Assembly (NCBI GenBank): GCA_039199225.1
Contig: JBCCSZ010000041.1
Coordinates: 1 to 34,250, forward strand
Source: JBCCSZ01 sp039199225
GTDB taxonomy: Bacteria; Bacteroidota; Bacteroidia; Chitinophagales; Saprospiraceae
Length of the DNA stretch: 34,250 nt
Reading direction: 5' to 3'
The translations under genes and the position numbers were made by a program. Each line of letters opens with the position of its first letter. The stretch's first letter is position 1. Below the pieces are notes generated by a model that did not search any database, was not told where the DNA came from, and was given only the letters and a program-made list of their open reading frames with translations. This document shows positions 8,407 through 17,400 of the stretch, one piece after another.

Positions 8407-11400
8407 AATTACAGTGGATGGATTGTTCCCCCGAGATAAATGCATCCACGAACTATTTGAACAAAAGGCTTTTCAAACCCCCGACGCCGCAGCCCTTATC
8501 TTCGGAAAGGACAAGCGAACCTACCGGGATTTGAATGAACAGGCCAATCAGTTGGCGTACTACCTCCGGCAAATGGGGGCAGGACCCGACGTGTTGGTAG
8601 CCATTTGTATGGAGCGTTCACCCGATATGTTCATCGGTCTGTTGGCCATTCTAAAAGCGGGAGCTGCCTACGTACCACTGGATTTTAACTACCCCAAAGA
8701 AAGGCTACAATTTTTACTCGAAGACGCAGCGGCGCCCTTGTTGCTCACCCAAAGTAAGCTTCGCCACTACCTGCCCGATACGGGGACTTACCACACTTTA
8801 TGCATGGATGAATTGGAGGAGGTCTTGCAAAGGTTTCCCTTAGAGAATTTGCAAACCCAGGTTCGTCCCGACAACCTTATCTACACCATCTACACATCTG
8901 GCTCTACAGGAAAGCCCAAAGGAGTGCAGATAGAACATCGCTCCGTTGTCAACCTCATTGAAGGGCAGTTGAAGGTCGTACATGCTCCTGTTGATCGCTT
9001 CTTGTACGCCTATTCCTTTGCATTTGATGGAGCGGTTTTGCTTATTTACTGGACCTTACTAGACGGGGGAACGCTGGTGATCGCACCGGAAGGCTTGGAA
9101 AAAGATGTGGGCCGTTTGGCGAGCTTTATTCAACAACAGCAAGTGACGCATTTGCTGACCTTCCCTTCTGTCTACAACCTTTTGCTGGATCAGTCCGATG
9201 CCACAAAATTGCAGAGCCTCCAATCTGTCAGTGTCGCAGGGGAAGCATGTCCTGCAGCAATGGTTCAAACGCATCATCTACTGTTGCCAAACACTTATTT
9301 ACTCAATCAATATGGACCGACCGAAGCAACAGTAGGAGCAACGATTCATCAAACCCTTGCAGGAAGTAAATCCAGCAAAGTTCCCATCGGTACACCCATC
9401 GATGGTGTGTATGTGTACATTTTGGATGAGCAAATGCAAGCTTTAGGTGTAGGTCAAGTTGGCGAATTGTACATCGGTGGAAAAGGCGTGGCAAGGGGCT
9501 ACCTCAATCGTCCAAAGCTCCATGAAGAGCGATTTTTGCCTGACCCTTTTTCGGCTGATCCACAAGCCAGGATGTACAGAACCGGCGACCTGGCGACTCG
9601 TCTGCCCGATGGCCAAATAGATTTCATTGGCCGAGCAGATCACCAGGTCAAGCTGAGGGGCTATCGCATCGAATTGGGCGAAGTGGAGGTGGCCATACTA
9701 CAGCACCCAGCCCTTCGGGAGGCAGTCGTAGAATTGAAGGGCGAGTCGGCAGCCGATAAAAAGCTGGTTGCTTACCTCGTCCGAAAACAAGGGCAAGATA
9801 GCTTGAGCGTTGGTGAGCTGCGCCGCTTTTTGCAAAGCCACCTGCCAGCGTACATGGTGCCAGCCTCCTTTGTCTTCTTAGATCAATTACCGCTGGCGGC
9901 CTCGGGCAAGGTGGATCGCAAGGCACTGCCAGAACCGCCCGCTGAAAGACCAGAACTAGAGCAGGCTTATGCTGCTCCAATCAATGCATTACAGTCCTTT
10001 TTAGTAAAATTGTGGGAACAAATTCTGAGGATCACTCCTATCGGAATACACGATCGATTTTTTGAGTTGGGCGGCAATTCTTTACAGGCAGCTCAATTCA
10101 TTAGTCAGCTGCAAAAAGAGCTGAATGAAACCGTTTTCATTGTCACCATTTTTGATGCCCCTACCGTTGCGGATTATGCCGCAATGCTTGAGAGAGATTA
10201 TGCCACCGCGGTGGCAGATTTACTGCATTCAGATGACACTGTTACAAAAAGCAACCTAGAAAATACAACACAAGAGCTTCTGCGCTCCCAGGATTTTAAA
10301 TCCTTCGATCGACTTGTTCCCAAATTATCGACCACGTCTTCTTCGACAAGCAAAAACCCACCCGCACTTTTCATCCTGGCGCCCCCGCGCTCCGGTACCA
10401 GCTTGCTCCGCGTGATGCTAGCAGGCCATCCGGACCTATTTGCAGCCAATGAATTGCAATTGCTCGGTTTCCAGGACCTGAAAGAACGGCATGCCGCCTA
10501 CAACGGCAAATTTGCTTTGTGGAAAGAAGGTTTGGTTCGAACCATCATGGCCCTAAATGATTGTGATGCCGATACAGCAAAGGGATTCCTACAAAACTGC
10601 CTGTCCGAAAACTGGTCTACCCAACAAATGTACCAGCACCTACAAAGCCTAGTTGCCCCCCGGCTATTGGTCGATAAATCTCCGTCTTATGCCCTGGATA
10701 AGAATGCCCTGATTAAGGCAGAGAATGATTTTGAAGAACCCTTGTACATCCACTTGGTCCGCCACCCCTATGCCATGGTTTCCTCCTTTGAGAAAATGCA
10801 TATGGACCAAGTCATGTACCTCCATCCCCACTCCTACAACGCCCGCCAAACCGGCGAGCTGATTTGGACCTGTTCCCATCAAACGATCCTAAAATTTCTC
10901 CAGGATATACCCACGGGCCGCCACCACCGAGTCGTTTATGAAGACCTTGTTCGACAGCCCGAAAAGGTCATGCGCAAACTCTGCGAGCACCTGAAAATTC
11001 CGTATCACCCCAGCTTGATTCAACCCTATCAAGACCTGGATCAAAAAATGACAGACGGCATCTACCAAGATTCCAAACCCATGGGAGATGTCCGACTACT
11101 CCAACACCAAAAAATCAACGCCAGCATGGCCGACAAGTGGAAAGGCGTCCTAAAAGACAACTTCCTCTCCCCAACCACCTGGCAACTAGCCACCCAACTA
11201 AACTACCCCCCCCAATCCCCAAATCACAGATCACCAAACCCCAAAATCACCAAACCCCCAACCCCCAAATCACAGATCACCAAACCACACAATCCCCAAA
11301 CCACTAAATCAACACCCCCCCAATCCCCCAACTCCTTCGCCATCGTCGGCTATGCCCTCCGAGTACCAGGCGCCGAAACACCTGAAACATTTTGGCAGAA

Positions 11401-14400
11401 TTTAGTCGAAGAAAAAGACGTCAGTCGGGAATTTAAGCGAGAAGAGCTATTGGCAGCCGGTATATCAACGGAGCTGATCGACGATCCGAATTATGTGAAA
11501 AGAGGTATGCCATTGAAGGATTACGACTGCTTTGATGCCAGCTTTTTTGGCTATCATCCGAAGGAGGCAGCCTTGATGGACCCCCAGCATCGGGTATTTT
11601 TGGAGGTTGCCTATAGTGCCTTAGAGCGAGCAGGCTACGATCCGGAGCGCTACAAGGGACGCATTGGTGTCTTTGGTGGTGTGGCTCGGAATACCTACTT
11701 GGTCAATAATGTACTATCGCATCCAAACTACTTCCAATCCATCGAAGATTTTACCAAGGGTGTGGCACTTGAAAAAGATTTTCCAGCGACCAGGGTGGCT
11801 TACAAGCTCAATCTGAAAGGTCCGGCCGTCAACGTTCAAACGGCTTGTTCCAGTTCGGGGGTTGCCATTCATTTGGCCTGCCAGAGCCTTATGAACAAGG
11901 ACAGTGATATGGTACTCGTTGGTGGGGGACGCATACAGCCGCCGGTCGAGGCAGGTCATCTGCATACGGAAGGACATGCCCTTTCCCCTGATGGTTATTG
12001 CAAGGCTTTCGACGCTAGCGCAGAAGGGATGGTAAGGGGCAATGGAATGGCTTTCATCGTTATAAAAAGATTGGAAGATGCCATAGAGGACAAGGATACT
12101 ATTCATGGGATCATCCGAGGGACGGCGATCAATAATGATGGTTCAGAGAAAATGGGTTTTACAGCGCCCAGCGCCAAAGGCCAAGCAGCGGCTGTCGAGC
12201 GAGCCTACGAAAATGCAGGCATCAGCCCCGCGTCCGTCAGCTACATTGAAGCGCATGGCACCGGAACGCGTATCGGCGATCCCATTGAAATATCAGGGCT
12301 ATCGCAAGCTTTCCGCAAGGCGACCGATGCAAAATCTTTTTGTGCCATCGGATCGGTGAAGACCAACATTGGTCACCTCGATGCCGGAGCCTGTGTAGTA
12401 GGTACTATCAAAACTTTGCTGTCGTTAAAGCATGAGAAAATTCCAGCCAGCCTCCATTTTCGGAAGCCCAATCCGCAGATTCCATTTGATCAGACGCCCT
12501 TTTTTGTCAATCATCAATTGCGCGATTGGCGGCGGTCGGAAAGGGTCCGTAGGGCAGGGGTGAGTTCTTTTGGATTGGGTGGCACCAATGCACACATCGT
12601 TTTAGAAGAAGCGCCCATTCTGGAACAAATGCCTAAAGAAAAAAGCCACGAAAATCAACTCCTGCTGTTATCTGCCAAAAGCCCGGAAGCACTAGAGCGT
12701 AAAGTAGCTGAGCTGCGCGATTGGATGGACAATCAGGAAATTAGTTCCTTGGAGGATGTGGCTTACACCTTGAGTCAAGGCCGACAACTTTTTGCGCACA
12801 GAGCCTTCATCATAGGAAATACGGCGCGGGAAATCAGTGAGCGTTTGAGAGAGGGAGAACAGGAAAACGGCCAACAATTGCTAGGTGCAAAATTGTCTTT
12901 CTTGTTTCCAGGCGGCGGGGCGCAGCACAGCAATATGGGGCTCGGTTTGTACAAGCGCTATCCCGTATTTCGTGCGGCAGTAGATGAATGTTTAGACATT
13001 TTGAAAAGTAAACATCAGCTCGATATTCGCTCGGTTTTATATCCACCGGATTCGGAAAGTGAAAGCCAGCCGATTCGACAGTCACTGCACGCCATCACCC
13101 TGCTTTTTACCATTGAATATGCGACGGCTCGCCTTTGGTTGTCTTGGGGCCTGCAACCCACAGAACTTATCGGACACAGCCTCGGAGAATATACAGCCGC
13201 TTGTATTGCTGGTGTATTTTCATTGGAAGACGCCCTGGCAATGGTGACTCGCCGTGGCACATTGTTTATGACCTTGCCAAAGGGGAGTATGTTGAGTGTG
13301 GGCCTGTCGGAAAAAGAAGTGCAGCCTTTCCTGGCAGAGGATTTGAGCATTGCAGCCATCAACAAGCCAGACCAGTGTGTACTTTCTGGCTCGAATGCAG
13401 CCATCGATCGCGTTCAGGTACAGTTGGAAGCACAAGAAATACAAGCTTCTCGATTGCACATTGCCGTTGCTGCACATTCTTTGGAAGTAGAACCCATTTT
13501 GGAAAGCTTTGGGACCTTTTTGGAAGGCATCACTTTTCACCCGCCGAGTATCCCAATCGTTTCCAATGTTACAGGTGACTGGGTGGATGGGCAAGCGATA
13601 CAGAGTCCAACTTATTGGCTGAAGCATTTGCGGCAGACGGTTCGCTTTTCTGAGGGGGTCGCGAAAATCTTCCAATTGGATAAGCGCATTTTATTGGAAG
13701 TGGGTCCGGGACAGACCCTTAGTACCTTTGCTCGTCAACATCCTGCCAAGAGGGGCGATCACTTGGTTTTGGCTTCGCTGCGGCATCCCAAAGAAAAAAC
13801 GGCCGATGATGCATTTCTATTAAAAACACTTGGGCGACTTTGGCTGGCAGGTCAGCACATCGATGCTGTATTTACACAACAGCCAGCTCGAAGAATTGCC
13901 TTACCAACTTACCCTTTTGAGAGAAAAAGGCACTGGATCGATCCAAAGCCAATGCCTGCGGTGTCTACTGATTTTCCCTTTCAGGAACACGTTCGACACC
14001 AGTTAGAAAAACAAACTATGAGTCCATCTCGCTTTACCCGTGTAGATTTACTGATTGAAAAACTCAAAGATATTTTCCATCAGCTTAGTGGTATTCCCGT
14101 ATCCGAAATGAAGGAGCAGGCCACGTTCTTGGAAATGGGATTTGATTCCCTTTTTCTGACGCAGGTGACTACTAAGATTAAAAAACAACTCAAGCTTAAA
14201 TTGAGTTTCCGACAATTGCTAGAGGAGGTACCTAGCTTGAAGGCGCTGGCCAAGCTGGCCGATCAACAGTTGCCTGAAACAGCGCTGCAAGCAGAATTGG
14301 AGAGCCGCCAACAGGCAATGTCTCCTGCACCGGTCACACCGACGGCCCCTCCTCCCCATATACCCCTAGTGGTTCAGCAAGCAGCAACGCCACCTAGCCA

Positions 14401-17400
14401 GTCGATTCCAACAGCTGGAAATACATTGGAGGCGGTCATCCAGCAACAATTGCGATTGATGGAACAACAACTTCAGCTATTGGGGGGCAATAGCCCTGCC
14501 CGACAAAATGGGGTTGCAGAAGTTCAAAATGTACGCATCACACAAGTACAGCCCTCCTCGCCGCCACCTGCGCAAAATGGCGAGGATAAGCGCTCCAGTA
14601 AAAATGGCATCGTTCAAAAAAAGGACGGAGCTGCGCACGGCCCTTGGAAACCCATCAGCAAAAAAGACAAAGATGGCCTGGACGACAAGTCGCGGCGCTA
14701 TCTAAACGAACTGATACAGCGCTACACCGAGCGCACCAAAGGCTCTCAACAATTGGCGCAATCTCAGCGAACCAACTTAGCGGACCCTCGCTCCATCACT
14801 GGCTTCAATAAGTTGTGGAAGGATATGGTCTATCAAATCGCTGTGGAGCGCTCGAAAGGTTCCAAGGTGTGGGACGTCGATGGACACGAATACATAGATT
14901 ATCGAATGGCCTTTGGAATCAGCCTCTTCGGGCATTCCCCCGATTTTGTAAAGGAGGCCGTCCAGCAGCAACTCGAAAAGGGTTTTGAATTGGGTGTCAA
15001 TACACCCCTGGCACAAAAAGTGGCAGACTTGCTGGCAGAGCTAACAGGCATGGAGCGAGTAACCTTGGTGAACACTGGCTCGGAAGCCATTTCTGCTGCC
15101 ATTCGAGCGGCCCGCACTGCAACAGGCAAAGATCGGATTGCTGTTTTTGAAGGAGACTATCACGGCATCGCAGATGAGATGTTGGTAAGAGGGGTGAAAC
15201 GCAATGGGGTGACACTTTCGCTCCCAGTGGCGCCAGGCATCCCATCCTTTTTGGTAGAAAATGTCTTGGTTCTGGATTATCACGATCCGGATGTTTTGAA
15301 AATATTGGAGGAACAAGCCGATGAGTTGGCAGCTGTATTGATCGAGCCGGTTCAGCCCAACAATCCACATCAGCAGCATCATACATTGTTGCACCAAATC
15401 CGAGAGCTGACAACCGAAAGAGACATTGCGCTCATCTTCGATGAAATGATTACTGGATTTAGAGTGGCGATGAGAGGTGCGCAGGAATGGTATAACATTG
15501 AAGCGGATATTGTTGCCTATGGTAAAATCCTATCCGGCGGATTGCCGATGGCAGCTGTGGCGGGGAAAAGCCGCTTTATGGATTGCTTCGATGGTGGTTT
15601 TTGGGAATATGGCAATGATTCGATTCCCGAGGCGGGCGTCACTTTCTTTGGAGGAACATTTGTCAAGCATCCACTCAGCCTGGCAGCTTCTTATGCGGCC
15701 CTAAGTGAAATCAAAAGTCGTGGGCCGAGACTCTATGAAAAGTTGAATGCCAAAACCGCTCGATTTGCAGAGCGCATCAAGGAGTTGTTTATTCGCACAA
15801 AGGTACCGCTGCAAGTCTTATCTACTGCTTCGGTAGTTGCTATTAAGGTGACAGACAACAACCCACTGTCTCGCTTATTTTTCTTTTACCTCCGACTCAA
15901 GGGAATACACCTGCTCGAAAAGGCAGGCTTGGTATCCACGGCACATACGGAGGCAGACCTCGATCATACTTTAAAGATGATGGAGGAGAGCATTCGCGAA
16001 ATGCAGACCGCTGGCTTTTTTAAGATGACCGTTGCCCATCCGGAAGATCAAAACCACATCGTTTATCCTCCCATGCTCAAGGCTGAGGCTAAAGTGGAGG
16101 CGGTAGCAGAGGTAACAAAAAAAAAGCTTCCCCTGAGTGAAGGACAATTGGAGGTGTGGGTAGAACAACAACTGGGGGCAGAGGCGGCTGCAGCCTATAA
16201 TTTATCCAGTGACATCCGCTTGGAAGGTCCGCTGGATCATCGACTCTTGGAAAAGGCTCTTCAGCGGTTGGTGGCTCGGCATGAAGCTTTGCGCACTTAC
16301 TTTGATAAGTCAGAAACGGTTCAGTATGTGTTGTCAGCAATGCCGGTACAATTGCCCGTATTGGATTTATCGGCTTTGTCGGGGGACAATCAGCAAGCAG
16401 AATTGGAGGCTGCCAGGGAGGAGGAAACCCGCCTGCCCTTGGACTTGTTTAACGGTCCGCTGGTTCGCTTTCGACTGCTTCGCTTATCGGATGAATTGCA
16501 CCACCTTTTCTTCAGTGTACATCACGCCATTGCAGATGGCTTATCGGTTGGTGTCATTGTTCAGGACATGGCCGCGATTTTCAAATCATTGCAAAAGGGA
16601 CAAAAGCTTGCCTTACCACCAGCCGAGCAATTGGGGGCATATATTGAGGCGGAATTGGCATTTGCCCAGACCGCAGAATACAAGAAAAATCAAGCTTACT
16701 GGGCGGCACAATTTAAGAAAGGCGTTCCGGTATTGGAGTTGCCGACCGATCGCATTCGCCCGACAGTAAAAACGTACGAAGCTTCTATTGAGAGAATACA
16801 CATTCCAGCAGATTTGATGCAGCGACTCAAGCGTGTTGCAACGGCGGAGGGGACCACACTTTTCATTTTGCTGTATACGGCCTTCCAAACTTTGATGCAT
16901 CGCCTATCCAAGCAAGAAGAATTTGTGTTGGGCTTGGTAGCTGCGGGGCAGACGGTTGCTGGTTTTGAGAAGGTTGTAGCGCATGGCGTTAGTCTGCTGC
17001 CGGTTCGGACCCATACACAGGCAAATACGACTTTTCAACAGCATCTGAAAAATATGCGGCGGACCATCTTAGATGCCTTCGACCACCAGCAATACAGCCT
17101 GGGCGCCTTGGTTCGACACTTAAAATTAACCCGCGATCCAGGGCGGCAGCCAATGATATCGATTCTGTTCAATATGGACGCTGCAATGGGAGAGTTGGAT
17201 TTTGGTGACCTCAAGGCCAGTCTCGATCCGATCGTTCGACGCTACGAAACCTTCGATGGCTTTATCAATGTCAAGCCAGTAGCAACATCGGCTGTATTTG
17301 AATGGATTTACAATACGGATTTATTCGAGCGCGAAAGCATTCAACGGCGCTTAGCCTCTTTTTTGCTTTTGTTGGAAGGCATTGCTGCTGATCCGTCTCA

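Noticed and set aside
11206..11333. CRISPR array or short tandem repeat locus
   Set aside because: Only two exact 24-bp copies, no regular spacers, and the reading frame stays open throughout.
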